From: Treponema socranskii subsp. buccale
GTDB taxonomy: Bacteria > Spirochaetota > Spirochaetia > Treponematales > Treponemataceae
NCBI RefSeq assembly: GCF_024181585.1
Contig: NZ_CP054258.1
Location: 1,426,001 to 1,490,000 of the forward strand
Direction: 5' to 3'
DNA: 64,000 bases
Shown here: positions 8,323 through 17,811 of the stretch, one piece after another
How the letters are laid out: each line of letters begins with the position of its first letter
Position numbering within the stretch: the first letter of the stretch is position 1
Made by a program: the position numbers and the translations under genes
Notes under the pieces: generated by a model
The model's input: the letters and a program-made list of their open reading frames with translations, nothing else
Databases searched by the model: none
What the model was told of the DNA's origin: nothing

Positions 8323-9719
8323 AGCGATTCTCCCGCATGGCGCATTCGTGTTATCGCCTGGCTTATCGAAAGCCGTGAGGGACACACCGAATTGCACAGC
8401 CCGCACCCCGAACACAATACCGCCGAGTCGATATATTCTTTTTGCGCTTCCGCGCCGCCCGATGCGTGCCGGTACAATATGTCCGGCGACAGATGACGGG
8501 GACAGACGAGGCGGCATTCGCCGCAGCGTACGCACGGCAGCTCATTCCGATCGGGAATACGGTGCGCGGAAAGGAATGAAATCGATTTTACGTATTTCGT
8601 CACCGGAGCGTCAAGACTTGCACAAAAGCTTCCGAGCATGAGACCGTTTACGATAACGGCTGCGGAAGAGCGCTTTAATCCGCCGCATTGTTCGGCAAGG
8701 TAGCGCATCGTCGTTCCGACGCGTACTTTCATAAGAGCCTCCGCCGGTATGCATTCGCCGGAAACATGTACATACTGTTCGACCGACGGCACGCCGAAGC
8801 AAATCGCATTGTTTACCGCAATCATCGATACGGCATCGACAAAAACGCATCCGGCTGAGATTTTATTGAACGGTTTTTCTTTTGCCGATTTTTTTACGAC
8901 ATCGATTATTTCATTGCGGAAACCGGCCGGATATTCGGTTATATCGACGGGAACGAAGCATACCGGAGCCGGAGCACCTTCGACGTTCATAAAACTCCGA
9001 TCCGCGTTTTCAATCGAAGCGGGTTTTCCGTCCGATTGTGCCGAAGATTTTTCACCCGACTTTCCCTTTTTTCCGGCACTCGCAGCCTTTTGCATATTTT
9101 CGGCATCGTATGCAAAAACGATACCCGCTCCTCCGAGAGCGCGGGAAACGATAAAGGCTCCCGTTTTGATATCGTCGAAAAACGCTTTCGATAAAACGGA
9201 ATCGGTAATGCGCTTGGGATCGTCGTCATAGAGGCGCACGACGAGCACGTTTCGCGCTTTCATTTCCGTATATTCAATTTGAGATGCAAGAGAAGCAGGC
9301 TCGGTCGTATCGAAAGTGTTTATGACGCCCGAATCCGCAATTCGCCGAATGATTTCCGAAGGAGAAAGAGAGCGCCAGTTTTCGGAAAAGCGTTTTTTTC
9401 CGAGATATGAAAATCTTCCGGCAAGCCGTATTCGTACAGCGCGCTCTTCACGTCCGTTCGGACTGATACATGAAACGATATCTTCGACAATACCCGGTAC
9501 GCTTGCGTGCAGCTTTGCACCTGAGCGGAGGGGATAAGACGAAGAAGGAACGGCAATGGTTTCCCCTTCGCGCACGCGGTCTCCGGGATGAACGAGACAA
9601 ACGAGAGAGTCTTGCGTTTCGTGAGAGAGCGGAATCGTCACGACCGGCTGCAAAAAACCGTTTACGGCGCGTTTAACGAGATTTCCTTCGTTTGTATGTA
9701 TGACGGGAATCATCTTCAT
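8319..9719 (-). CDS. RnfC-like electron-transport subunit with two 4Fe-4S clusters
   Basis: The 466-residue soluble subunit has an N-terminal barrel-sandwich region (residues ~30-95: VVTIPLSHETQD, VHPGDRVREGETIA, HASVPGIVEDI), as in RnfC. It also has a SLBB-like middle and two C-terminal ferredoxin motifs, CVRCGECRLVCP and CSGCGLCNSVCP. In ordinary RnfC the GGAxFPTHVK loop helps bind FMN and NADH. The equivalent stretch here reads SGVINTFDTTEPASLAS and lacks it. A charged, low-complexity insert (AGKKGKSGEKSSAQSDGKP) sits near residue 215. The gene is first of the C-D-G-E-A series; start ATG 9719 overlaps the upstream stop, and a second ATG lies two codons later. Confidence 0.85.
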   Translation of the reverse strand: MKMIPVIHTNEGNLVKRAVNGFLQPVVTIPLSHETQDSLVCLVHPGDRVREGETIAVPSSSYPLRSGAKLHASVPGIVEDIVSCISPNGREERAVRIRLAGRFSYLGKKRFSENWRSLSPSEIIRRIADSGVINTFDTTEPASLASQIEYTEMKARNVLVVRLYDDDPKRITDSVLSKAFFDDIKTGAFIVSRALGGAGIVFAYDAENMQKAASAGKKGKSGEKSSAQSDGKPASIENADRSFMNVEGAPAPVCFVPVDITEYPAGFRNEIIDVVKKSAKEKPFNKISAGCVFVDAVSMIAVNNAICFGVPSVEQYVHVSGECIPAEALMKVRVGTTMRYLAEQCGGLKRSSAAVIVNGLMLGSFCASLDAPVTKYVKSISFLSAHRIPDRNELPCVRCGECRLVCPRHLSPDILYRHASGGAEAQKEYIDSAVLCSGCGLCNSVCPSRLSISQAITRMRHAGESL

Positions 9720-11113
9720 CGCAGTTTACTCCGTATTAAGAGAATCGACGGTATGCACAGCGCAAAAGCTACGAGCAGCGTGTGCAAAAGCCCTCCGCCT
9801 CCCGGCACCGAAAACGCGTACCCCGCATGCACACGAGAGCCTTGCGCTTTTATCAATTTTTCGACTGCGGGATACGGCAGCGCATCGATATCGCCCAGCG
9901 TCGCATCGTAAAAATTTTTATCGAATACCATGGAAACGCTCGTCTCCGAAATCCCCGCATCTCCGTCTGAAAAACGGGGAAAGACGATGCTGTCACCCGT
10001 CTTCGGATGCCTTTCGTGCGCGCTTTGCGCGTTCACCGAACGGTACGGAGCGGTTTTCGTATTCCAGCACCACGCGACGTATTCGTCGAGCGTCGGAAAA
10101 CTCCCCGCCGGCGACTGCGCACGGGCAGACGGAAACTCGAGCTGCGGTACGCGCGAAAAAGGAGCAGCGGCGAAGCCGACCGAAAAAGAAGACAAAAGAG
10201 AAGCAGCGAAAAGAACGGCAATGCTCGAAGCGCAGGCGGCCGTTCCGCGAAACGTCGCTTTCGTAAAAAACGGGATCACCCGTGCAGGCCTGATCGGAAC
10301 AAGCGTAAATCGATAGCGCGCTTCATAAAGTCGTTCCGCCGTCGAAAAAGCTGCAAGCGCGGATACGGTACCGACGATAACCGGCACAAAAAGCAGTGCG
10401 CTCCGAAGCGAAGACACGCATGCAGTGATGAGCGAAACGATAAAAAATGCGATAAACACGGGATTCGTTTTGACGACCGAAAATGCACCTCGCCTTCCCC
10501 ACAATCTCAACGCGATAAAAAGCGCATACAAAAAGAGGCAGGCCGATGCCGCAGCGGCATAGAAGGGCACGCATGCGGCAAACAAAACCGGAAAAACAGC
10601 AGCGGCAAAAAAGAGGGCGCGGTGCGGAGATAAAAAACACAAGAGAAGCGCAAAGGCCGTACAGATGAGCGGTACGATAAACGGATAGACGCCCTGCGTA
10701 TCGAGGCCTGCCGCTATGCCCGACGTGCGGAATTCTCGGACGGCGTCTTCAGCAAGCGGCGCATATCGGTCTTCGATATAATACAGCCGATACTGTGCGC
10801 CTCTGTCGAAAAAATATGCTCTTCGCTTTGCAAGGTAGCCGTCGGCATCGGAAAAAGCGAGCGCGAGGGATACTTCGGGAGAATGCACCGGCAACATGAC
10901 GGGAAGCCGCTGGGAGCTGAGGCTGATGACGTTTTCACATCCGGCTTTTTTTAAAACTTCGGCAGCGTAATCGTCATCCGAAGCGTTGTCGACATACACG
11001 ATTCGGTAGCGCTCCCACAGATTTCCCGACGGTACGGTCCGAAAAATAAAAAGAACGAAAATCGAGAGGACGGCGATGCTGCAAAAAATCGACAATTTTT
11101 TTACTGCGCTCAT
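9716..11113 (-). CDS. Multi-pass membrane protein of unknown function in the Rnf-like operon
   Basis: I do not recognise this 465-residue protein. The start at 11113 (MSAVKKLSIFCSIAVLSIFV) lies 5 nt after the PAP2-like gene. An N-terminal membrane anchor is followed by a ~120-residue extracytoplasmic domain (VYVDNASDDDYAAEVLKKAG...). Several membrane helices follow from about residue 140 to 310, then a second periplasmic region rich in Ser/Pro with VAWCWNTKTAPYRS, and a final helix ending in basic residues. Its stop overlaps the RnfC-like start by 4 nt, which implies translational coupling and a role tied to the redox complex, for example as an added membrane subunit or maturation factor. Confidence 0.6.
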   Translation of the reverse strand: MSAVKKLSIFCSIAVLSIFVLFIFRTVPSGNLWERYRIVYVDNASDDDYAAEVLKKAGCENVISLSSQRLPVMLPVHSPEVSLALAFSDADGYLAKRRAYFFDRGAQYRLYYIEDRYAPLAEDAVREFRTSGIAAGLDTQGVYPFIVPLICTAFALLLCFLSPHRALFFAAAVFPVLFAACVPFYAAAASACLFLYALFIALRLWGRRGAFSVVKTNPVFIAFFIVSLITACVSSLRSALLFVPVIVGTVSALAAFSTAERLYEARYRFTLVPIRPARVIPFFTKATFRGTAACASSIAVLFAASLLSSFSVGFAAAPFSRVPQLEFPSARAQSPAGSFPTLDEYVAWCWNTKTAPYRSVNAQSAHERHPKTGDSIVFPRFSDGDAGISETSVSMVFDKNFYDATLGDIDALPYPAVEKLIKAQGSRVHAGYAFSVPGGGGLLHTLLVAFALCIPSILLIRSKLR

Positions 11114-11118
11114 AGTTC

Positions 11119-11601
11119 CTACTGCAGCAATGAAAATGCAAATCCGATCGAAAAGCCGATAAGAAGTCCTACGATCACTTCGAGCGGCGTGTGCCCCTGC
11201 ACTTCTTTTATTGGAGTATACGCGACGATCTTTTGCCGATCGAGCTCTTTTCCGATTTCGTTCAATCGCTTCGCCTGAATACCGTTCGCCCGTCTCACGC
11301 CGAGCGCATCGCGGACAGTTACGAGCAAAAAACACAGCGACAAAATAAATACGTCGGAATGAATTCCCGAGTGAAAACCGATGGACGTCGTCAGCGCCGC
11401 CACGATCGCGGAATGACTTGACGGAAGGCTTCCCGTCCGCCACACCATCATTTCAAAGAGTACGGACAAACTGCGGATTTTATGAGACAGTAAAGCGATG
11501 ATCGTTTTTAAAAACTGCGAACAAAACCAGCTGCAAATGCACGCCAAAAACACGGGGTTCGCTAAGAAGAGTTTCAGTTGTTCTTTTACCGACAGCAACA
11601 T
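11119..11601 (-). CDS. Divergent PAP2 family membrane protein (DUF212, YuiD-like)
   Basis: The 160-residue protein matches the short DUF212 family: the SGSLPSSHSA-like core appears as RTGSLPSSHSAIVAALTTS. VRDALGVRRANGIQAKRLNE is the second conserved block, and HTPLEVIVGLLIGFSIGF the third. Four membrane helices are likely. PAP2-type enzymes remove phosphate from lipids, but activity of this branch is not established. It is the first gene of the operon that continues into the Rnf-like genes, with a 5 nt gap to the next gene. Confidence 0.88.
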   Translation of the reverse strand: MLLSVKEQLKLFLANPVFLACICSWFCSQFLKTIIALLSHKIRSLSVLFEMMVWRTGSLPSSHSAIVAALTTSIGFHSGIHSDVFILSLCFLLVTVRDALGVRRANGIQAKRLNEIGKELDRQKIVAYTPIKEVQGHTPLEVIVGLLIGFSIGFAFSLLQ

Positions 11602-11717
11602 AAGTTTAATTTTACCACGACAGCGGCTTTTTTACAACACGCACGAAGCCGGATCACGGTAAGAGCACCGGAGGTCAAAACAAAGAAATCACAGATAAAA
11701 GATACGTATTTCTAGGC

Positions 11718-11746
11718 AAAAGTATAAAAGATATTTATACTTTTTT
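11718..11746 (-). terminator. Intrinsic terminator, possibly bidirectional
   Basis: AAAGTATAAA and TTTATACTTT form a stem with a short loop, flanked by A and T runs on both sides. It lies 28-56 nt after the stop of the small exported protein gene, so it can end the rimP-truB transcript. Confidence 0.65.
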
Positions 11747-11773
11747 GCAAAAACTATCGATTTTTGAAAGAAT

Positions 11774-12157
11774 TTATCGAACTGTTTTTTCTACCGCTAA
11801 TTCTGTAATCCCTTTATCATCCTTGTAAAAGAATAATAAATTCGAAGACTTTAATTTTCCTTCTCGCGGTATTCTTATTTCATATTTACCTGTTTTTTCA
11901 TTTTTTACATTGATAGTTTTTTTTGTTTTTAAATTTGTAAATAACAAAGAAATATACACCTTTGTATATTTATCATACTCTTCAAAAGTTATTTCATAAC
12001 CTGTAATATAAAATGGATAGCTAAACAACACTCTTTCCAACGTAAATATTAACTCAGTATCTTCGATACGAACAGTTCCTTGCACATTGGGAAGTATATT
12101 TTTAGAATAACTTGGAAAAGCCGATAAAGTTAAAATCAAAAAAATTATTTTCCGCAT
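11774..12157 (-). CDS. Small exported protein of unknown function
   Basis: The 127-residue protein has a signal peptide (MRKIIFLILTLSAFPSYSK, cleavage near residue 18) and a mainly beta-strand mature part with many Lys, Ile and Tyr residues. I do not recognise a family. Its DNA is clearly richer in A+T than the truB gene 10 nt upstream, which suggests recent acquisition or weak constraint. It has no obvious strong ribosome binding site. Location at the end of the rimP-truB operon, just before a terminator, means it is probably transcribed with that operon. Confidence 0.6.
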   Translation of the reverse strand: MRKIIFLILTLSAFPSYSKNILPNVQGTVRIEDTELIFTLERVLFSYPFYITGYEITFEEYDKYTKVYISLLFTNLKTKKTINVKNEKTGKYEIRIPREGKLKSSNLLFFYKDDKGITELAVEKTVR

Positions 12158-12167
12158 ATTTTATCCG

Positions 12168-13235
12168 TCAATCGGAAATCACGAAGGCGTACGAATACGC
12201 GTCTTCGCCGTTCCGCGAAATCATTCCCAAAAAATTACCGTGCTTTCCGAAAACCGCAATCGCCCCGTCACCGCAGAAAGCGCAAGTACCGTTCGCCGAA
12301 AACACAGCGCTTGCCGCACATGCACCGTCAGCCCCTTTTTCAAACATCGAAGAAAAAAGCGGACGCCCGTGTTTGAAATCGTCTTCGTATTCGGAAAGGA
12401 TGTGCACCGTACCGAAGCCGCATTCGGCTGCGAGGCTTTCGGTCATCATCTGCATCTTTTCACGCACTTCGCTTTGGACGTCTTCTCCCGAATGCGGGGT
12501 ATGTTCCGACGCGTCCGCCTTACATGAAGCGGATTGTGCTTTTTGCATATCGAAAATCGTTTGATACACCGATCGTAGCGTAAACGGCGCAAGCGATGAA
12601 AAGCCCGCAGCATCTTCGAGGCGAAAGCTTCCGACCGAAAGCCGCCTCAAGCCTGCAAGATGGGCTGCGCTTTTGCAATACGATCCGATATCGCGGGCAA
12701 GGCTTCTGATGTACGTCCCTTTTGAAACCGAAAAGCGGACACGGACGGCTTTTACGCGATCGCCCGCTTCGAATAAAAACTCTTCCGCTTCGGAAGCGAA
12801 TACGGTAACGGGACGAGAGGGCATTTCGGCGACGCGTCCGCTCCGCGCAATATCGCTTGCCCGCTCGCCGTTTATGTGCAGTGCGGAAAAAAGCGGCGGC
12901 GTCTGCAGTATATCGCCCGTATACTGCTTGATTGCGGAAAGGACATCGTCTTTTGTCGGAAGCGGCGCGGTATTGACGATTTTTCCGGTATATTCGAGCG
13001 TATCGGTTTCGATACCGAATTCGATAACGGCGTCGTAAGTTTTATTAAAAGAAGTGATGTATGATGCAATGCGCGTGAGAGAGCCGGTACACACGACGAG
13101 GAGACCGGAGGCGAAGCTGTCGAGCGTTCCCGTGTGTCCGACTTTTTTCGTACCGAGCGCGCGCTTGATCGAAAAGAGAGACGAAAAGCTCGTTACGCCC
13201 GGCCTCTTTGCAAAAAGAACGATGCCGCCCCGCAT
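12168..13235 (-). CDS. truB: tRNA pseudouridine-55 synthase
   Basis: TruB isomerises U55 in the T-loop of elongator tRNAs. The N-terminal RPGVTSF, the catalytic-Asp motif GHTGTLDSFASGLL (Asp near residue 39), TPPLFSALHINGERA and the VSKGTYIRSLARDIG block are all present. At 355 residues it is longer than many TruB proteins. Extra length lies in the C-terminal part, around a polar insert (SCKADASEHTPHSGEDVQSE). It is the last conserved gene of the rimP-nusA-infB-rbfA-truB series and starts 6 nt after rbfA. Confidence 0.95.
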   Translation of the reverse strand: MRGGIVLFAKRPGVTSFSSLFSIKRALGTKKVGHTGTLDSFASGLLVVCTGSLTRIASYITSFNKTYDAVIEFGIETDTLEYTGKIVNTAPLPTKDDVLSAIKQYTGDILQTPPLFSALHINGERASDIARSGRVAEMPSRPVTVFASEAEEFLFEAGDRVKAVRVRFSVSKGTYIRSLARDIGSYCKSAAHLAGLRRLSVGSFRLEDAAGFSSLAPFTLRSVYQTIFDMQKAQSASCKADASEHTPHSGEDVQSEVREKMQMMTESLAAECGFGTVHILSEYEDDFKHGRPLFSSMFEKGADGACAASAVFSANGTCAFCGDGAIAVFGKHGNFLGMISRNGEDAYSYAFVISD

Positions 13236-13241
13236 CCGCGC

Positions 13242-13658
13242 CTACTGTGATTCGTGAGGAGCCGGATCCCCTGCCGTACGGGCATTTTCCGCCTCTCCGC
13301 CGGCATTTCCTTCCCTTTCAAGTTCGTTCAGCTTTTGCACCATTTCAAAACCTTCTTTCATCGCCGTATCGACGTAAAAGGTCAAATGCGGAAACTGACG
13401 GATACGGAGCTTTTTTGCGATCGTCGATTGGATAAAGCCCGCGGCACTGTTTAAACCTTCGACGCCCGTCTTTACCTGCGCGTCGGGAAGAAAGCTCGAC
13501 ACGTAGACTTTTCCGTAGCACAGATCGTTCGACACGTCGACGCGGTTTACCGTCAAAAACGTCGACACGCGCGGATCTTTTACCTGCTCGGTGATGATGA
13601 GCTTTGAGATTTCATCGCGCAGCTGATCGCCGAGTCGCTGCATGCGGTACTGCTTCAC
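13242..13658 (-). CDS. rbfA: Ribosome-binding factor A
   Basis: The 138-residue product has the KH-like RbfA fold: MQRLGDQLRDEISKLI at the start, then DPRVSTFLTVNRVDVSNDL and a C-terminal RQFPHLTFYVDTAMKEG. It matures the 5' end of 16S rRNA in the 30S subunit. The last ~25 residues (GNAGGEAENARTAGDP) are a disordered tail. It overlaps the infB stop by 4 nt. Confidence 0.95.
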   Translation of the reverse strand: MKQYRMQRLGDQLRDEISKLIITEQVKDPRVSTFLTVNRVDVSNDLCYGKVYVSSFLPDAQVKTGVEGLNSAAGFIQSTIAKKLRIRQFPHLTFYVDTAMKEGFEMVQKLNELEREGNAGGEAENARTAGDPAPHESQ

Positions 13659-16276
13659 TCTTTTTCACCCTCACTCGCATCGGCTGCATTGTTTGCAGCG
13701 GCTTCTTCGGAAAGCGAATCGCCGAGCTTTCTCGCCACTTTGATGAGTTCGAATGCTTCGAGCGTATCGCCGACTTGGATATCCTGCCAATCTTCGATGC
13801 CGACGCCGCACTCGTAACCCGCAGCGACTTCTTTCGCATCGTCTTTAAAGCGCTTGAGCGATGAAATCTTTCCGGTAAATTTGACGATTCCGTCGCGGAT
13901 GAGATGCACGCTGCCGCTCCGTTTGATAAAGCCGTCGGTAACATAGCAGCCTGCGATAATGCCGACGCGCGGAACTTTGAACGTATTGCGCACTTCAAGC
14001 GTACCGGTAACTTCTTCCTTCGTATCGGGCGTGAGCATGCCTTCCATCGCCGCCTGCACTTCTTCGACGGCTTTGTAGATGATCGAATACTTTCGGATTT
14101 CGACGCGTTCCTGATCGGCCAGCAGCTTTGCCTTTGCCGTCGGACGCACATTGAATCCGATGATGATCGCATTGCGGTCGGCGCTTGCAAGCGTAACGTC
14201 GCTTTCGTTGATGGCGCCCGCCGACGAATGGATGACGACGAGACGGATATCCTTTGTCGAAAGTTTTTCGAGCGCGGTTTTGAGCGCTTCGGCCGACCCC
14301 TGCAAATCCGCTTTGATGATGACGCGGAATTCTTTGACGTTGCTCGCGTCGATCGTCTGATAGAGGTTTTCGAGCGTAACTTTTTTGACCGCACGCGCTT
14401 CTTCGAAGCGCTTCAATTCCTGCCGCTTTACCGAAACTTCGCGCGCGTCTTTTTCGCTTTCCGTCACTTGGAAGGGATCTCCCGCATTCGGCATACTTTC
14501 AATGCCGAGCACTTCGACGGGCATCGACGGAGTCGCTTCCTGAATGCGTTTTCCGCGATCGTTGAACATAGCCCGCACGTGACCGGAATAGATGCCTGCG
14601 ACGAAGGGATCGCCTTGGCGAAGCGTACCGCGCTGAACGATGACCGTCGCGACGATACCGCGTCCCTGATCGACCCTCGATTCGAGAATTTTTCCTTCGG
14701 CACGACAGTTGTAGTCGGCTTTCAATTCGAGCATTTCCGCCTGCAGCAAAACCGCGTCGAGAAGATCGTCTATACCTTCGCCTTTAAGCGCACTGATATT
14801 GACATACTGCGTATCGCCGCCCCAATCCTCCGGCGTAAGCCCGTGTTCGGAAAGCTGCGTGCGCACGCGGTCGGGATTCGCTTCCGGCTTATCGATTTTG
14901 TTGACCGCGACGATGATCGGAACCTTTGCATCTTTTGCGTGGTTGATCGCTTCAAGCGTCTGCGGCATCACTCCGTCGTCTGCCGCAACGACGAGGATGA
15001 CGATATCGGTTACCTGCGCACCGCGTGCCCGCATCATCGTAAACGCTTCGTGCCCCGGCGTATCGAGGAAAGTGATCGTACCCTTTTCCGTCGAAACCGA
15101 ATACGCGCCGATCGACTGGGTGATGCCTCCGAACTCTCCTTCGGCGACGTGTGAATGGCGGATCGCGTCGAGCGTTTTCGTTTTGCCGTGATCGACGTGT
15201 CCCATGACGGTGACGATGGGCGGGCGCGGCTTTACCGTTTCCGCATTGTCTTTTTCGCTTTCGATAACGGTTTCGTCGTACAAACTGACGAGATGCACAT
15301 CGCAGCCGTATTCGGCTGCAACGAGGGTTGCCGTATCGGAATCTATCGATTGATTGATCGTGACCATCATGCCTTGCGACATGAGCTTTTGGATAATGTC
15401 CGACGCTTTTAAATTCATTTTACGCGCGAGATCGGAAACGGAAATCGATTCCATGATATCGATCGATTTCGGAACGACGTTCGCAGGCGTTTCGGTTTTT
15501 TTCTTTTGCGCAAAAAATTTATCGTCTTCGAGCTGTTCGTCGGTTTTGCGGTAAACCTGTTTTTTGCCTTTAAACGATTTTTTTGCCGGTCCCTTCGGAG
15601 GCGGAACCGCTGCAGGAGAACCGAATCCTCCCGGTCTCGCTCCGCCGAATCCCGGACGATTTTGAAAACCGGGACGAGCGCTTCTGCCCTGAAAGCCCGT
15701 ACGCGTACCCGAAAATCCGGTACGACCGCCCCTTCCCTGCGTATAACCGCCCTGCTGATTTTCGCGTTCTCTGTTTTGATATCCCGCACGTGCCTGCGCT
15801 CCGGTAAAGCCCGTGCTGTCGCGATACGGACGGGAGCCGAATCCTCCCGTTTGCGAACGCGAAGAGGACGCGCGGTAGGCGGAACGACTTCTGTCTGAAA
15901 GATTTCCCGCTTTTACGTTCGGGCGGACGGCGTTAAAATCGTACGCTTTTTTTACCGGAGCGGCGGTGCTTTTTGCCGCTTTAGCCGGCGCTTCCGGCGT
16001 CTGCTGTATGGAAGTCTTCGAATCGGCAGGAGTCTTTTTTTCGACGATATCGGATGTTTCGGACACCGTTTTTTGCGCGGCCGCAGTTTTCCTATCCTGT
16101 TTTGCCACGACGCGCACCTTTTCCGTCTTTGCACCGTCGGCAGCTTTCGGAGCGCGCTTAACGATGATGACTCTCTTTTGCTTTTTTTCCGCAGGAGATG
16201 CGGGAGCTTTATCGGTCGACGCCTGTCTTTTGTGATGAATTACGAATTCGGGCTTTTTCTCTACTTCATCCGCCAT
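13655..16276 (-). CDS. infB: Translation initiation factor IF-2 with a Gly/Arg/Phe-rich N-terminal region
   Basis: IF-2 delivers fMet-tRNA to the 30S subunit. In this 873-residue protein the GTPase core starts near residue 355 ([30 protein letters not shown]), followed by domains II-IV. The N-terminal IF2_N motif ([19 protein letters not shown]) is near residue 275. Before it, residues ~130-230 hold many RG, GF and FxGR repeats (for example [12 protein letters not shown] and [12 protein letters not shown]), an RGG/FG-like disordered tract. Such tracts are common in RNA-binding proteins, and IF-2 N-termini vary widely. It lies 8 nt after nusA. Confidence 0.97.
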   Translation of the reverse strand: MADEVEKKPEFVIHHKRQASTDKAPASPAEKKQKRVIIVKRAPKAADGAKTEKVRVVAKQDRKTAAAQKTVSETSDIVEKKTPADSKTSIQQTPEAPAKAAKSTAAPVKKAYDFNAVRPNVKAGNLSDRSRSAYRASSSRSQTGGFGSRPYRDSTGFTGAQARAGYQNRERENQQGGYTQGRGGRTGFSGTRTGFQGRSARPGFQNRPGFGGARPGGFGSPAAVPPPKGPAKKSFKGKKQVYRKTDEQLEDDKFFAQKKKTETPANVVPKSIDIMESISVSDLARKMNLKASDIIQKLMSQGMMVTINQSIDSDTATLVAAEYGCDVHLVSLYDETVIESEKDNAETVKPRPPIVTVMGHVDHGKTKTLDAIRHSHVAEGEFGGITQSIGAYSVSTEKGTITFLDTPGHEAFTMMRARGAQVTDIVILVVAADDGVMPQTLEAINHAKDAKVPIIVAVNKIDKPEANPDRVRTQLSEHGLTPEDWGGDTQYVNISALKGEGIDDLLDAVLLQAEMLELKADYNCRAEGKILESRVDQGRGIVATVIVQRGTLRQGDPFVAGIYSGHVRAMFNDRGKRIQEATPSMPVEVLGIESMPNAGDPFQVTESEKDAREVSVKRQELKRFEEARAVKKVTLENLYQTIDASNVKEFRVIIKADLQGSAEALKTALEKLSTKDIRLVVIHSSAGAINESDVTLASADRNAIIIGFNVRPTAKAKLLADQERVEIRKYSIIYKAVEEVQAAMEGMLTPDTKEEVTGTLEVRNTFKVPRVGIIAGCYVTDGFIKRSGSVHLIRDGIVKFTGKISSLKRFKDDAKEVAAGYECGVGIEDWQDIQVGDTLEAFELIKVARKLGDSLSEEAAANNAADASEGEKE

Positions 16277-16284
16277 AAATGTTT

Positions 16285-17751
16285 CTATTCCTCGTCCTCT
16301 TTAAATTCAAACTCGACACCGCACTTGGGACAATGTGTCATATCGAGTGTAATCACCGCGCCGCATTCCGGACAGTGATATACTTCTTCATCGTCGGCCG
16401 CTTCTTCCGCACTCTCCCGTGAAGCGTTATCATCTTCTACGAACTCAACGGTATTTTTAATAATCGCATCGACGCCGTCGAGATCGCTTTCCGTCAACCC
16501 CTCGATGTGTTTTAAGCCGCCGTTGTCGTAAGCTTCGACAAACTGTTCGATATCCTCGATACCGGCGTTTTTAAGAATTTCGGCGACACGCATATCGACA
16601 CCGGGCAGTTCGGCGACGGTTTTGATTTCGTCGTAATCGTCGTCGCCCGTATCGTCGTTGAAAAGATTTTGCGCCGTCTGCATCGTAACCGATTCCGACA
16701 GATCCATTTCGGCCGCCTGCTCTTCGGTTTTGACGTCGATGCTCCAGTCGCACAGTTTGTTTGCGAGGCGTACGTTTTGTCCCTGCTTTCCGATTGCAAG
16801 CGAAAACTGGCTTTCTTCGACGATCGCGAGCGCTTGACGTTTTTCCTGATCGAGGATAAACACGCGATTGACTTGTGCCGGCGAAAGCGCATTTTTAATA
16901 AATACCGCCGGATCGGGATCGAATTTTAAAACATCGATTTTTTCGCCGAGCAGTTCCCGTATGACGTTTTGGATACGCACGCCTTTTAAGCCGACACAGG
17001 CACCGACGGGATCGACGTCTTCGCGGTTTGACGAAACCGCAATCTTTGTGCGGTGCCCGGCGTCGCGTACGATTTTAACGATTTCGATCGTGCCGTCGGC
17101 GATTTCGGGCACTTCCATTTCGATAATCGAACGCACGAGTTCGGGATCGCTCCTTGAAAGGATAACCTGCAGTCCCGTCGATATGCGCCTGAGATTGACG
17201 ATGAGCGCTTTGATGCGGTCGTCTTTTTCGTAGTGTTCTCTCGGCGATTGAAATTTAAGCGGGAGCACGCCTTCGAGCTTCCCCGCATTTCCGAGATCGA
17301 CGTAGATGTCTCCGTTGCGTTCATATTGACAATAGCACACGACGATTTCGCCGATTTTATTTTTATATTCGTTGTACAATGTGTCGCGGTAGCTTTCGTT
17401 GAGTTCCTGATGAGCGGTTTGTTTTCCCGTCGTGACGGCCGACCGGTCGAAGGATTTCGGGTCTTCGAGGATATCGATTTCGTCGCCGAGTTCCACTTCG
17501 TCGCTGAGTTTTTTCGCATCTTCGAATTCGATTTCCGTCACCGGATCGTACACTCCGTCGACGACCGTTTTCCGCGAATAGATGGACACGTCCGACATAT
17601 CGTCGTTAAACTTTACGATAGCGTTGTCGGATGTCCCGTACGTGCGTTTATATGCGGCTTTGAGCGCGTTTTCGATGATCGTTTTTACCGAGTCTTCCGA
17701 ATATCCTTTTTCCTGTATCAACTGACGGATTGCCTCTGCCATTTCCGACAT
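16285..17751 (-). CDS. nusA: Transcription termination/antitermination factor NusA with a C-terminal zinc ribbon
   Basis: The 488-residue protein has the NusA N-terminal domain, an S1 domain (IVVCYCQYERNGDIYVDLGN), two KH domains (VGACVGLKGVRIQNVIREL; LAIGKQGQNVRLANKL) and a helix-hairpin-helix region (VAELPGVDMRVAEILKNAGI). The last ~33 residues add YHCPECGAVITLDMTHCPKC, two CPxC knuckles 16 residues apart, which is a zinc-ribbon signature not found in E. coli NusA. The start at 17751 follows GGAGG with good spacing. NusA enhances hairpin-dependent pausing and termination, which is relevant to the terminator in its own operon leader. Confidence 0.96.
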   Translation of the reverse strand: MSEMAEAIRQLIQEKGYSEDSVKTIIENALKAAYKRTYGTSDNAIVKFNDDMSDVSIYSRKTVVDGVYDPVTEIEFEDAKKLSDEVELGDEIDILEDPKSFDRSAVTTGKQTAHQELNESYRDTLYNEYKNKIGEIVVCYCQYERNGDIYVDLGNAGKLEGVLPLKFQSPREHYEKDDRIKALIVNLRRISTGLQVILSRSDPELVRSIIEMEVPEIADGTIEIVKIVRDAGHRTKIAVSSNREDVDPVGACVGLKGVRIQNVIRELLGEKIDVLKFDPDPAVFIKNALSPAQVNRVFILDQEKRQALAIVEESQFSLAIGKQGQNVRLANKLCDWSIDVKTEEQAAEMDLSESVTMQTAQNLFNDDTGDDDYDEIKTVAELPGVDMRVAEILKNAGIEDIEQFVEAYDNGGLKHIEGLTESDLDGVDAIIKNTVEFVEDDNASRESAEEAADDEEVYHCPECGAVITLDMTHCPKCGVEFEFKEDEE

Positions 17752-17811
17752 GGAAAACCTCCTAATACTGTCCTCGCAAATTAATAATTAATAAAATACG
17801 GTATAAACCGT

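Noticed and set aside
13904-15154. Plus-strand open frame of 416 codons
   Set aside because: Antisense shadow of infB.
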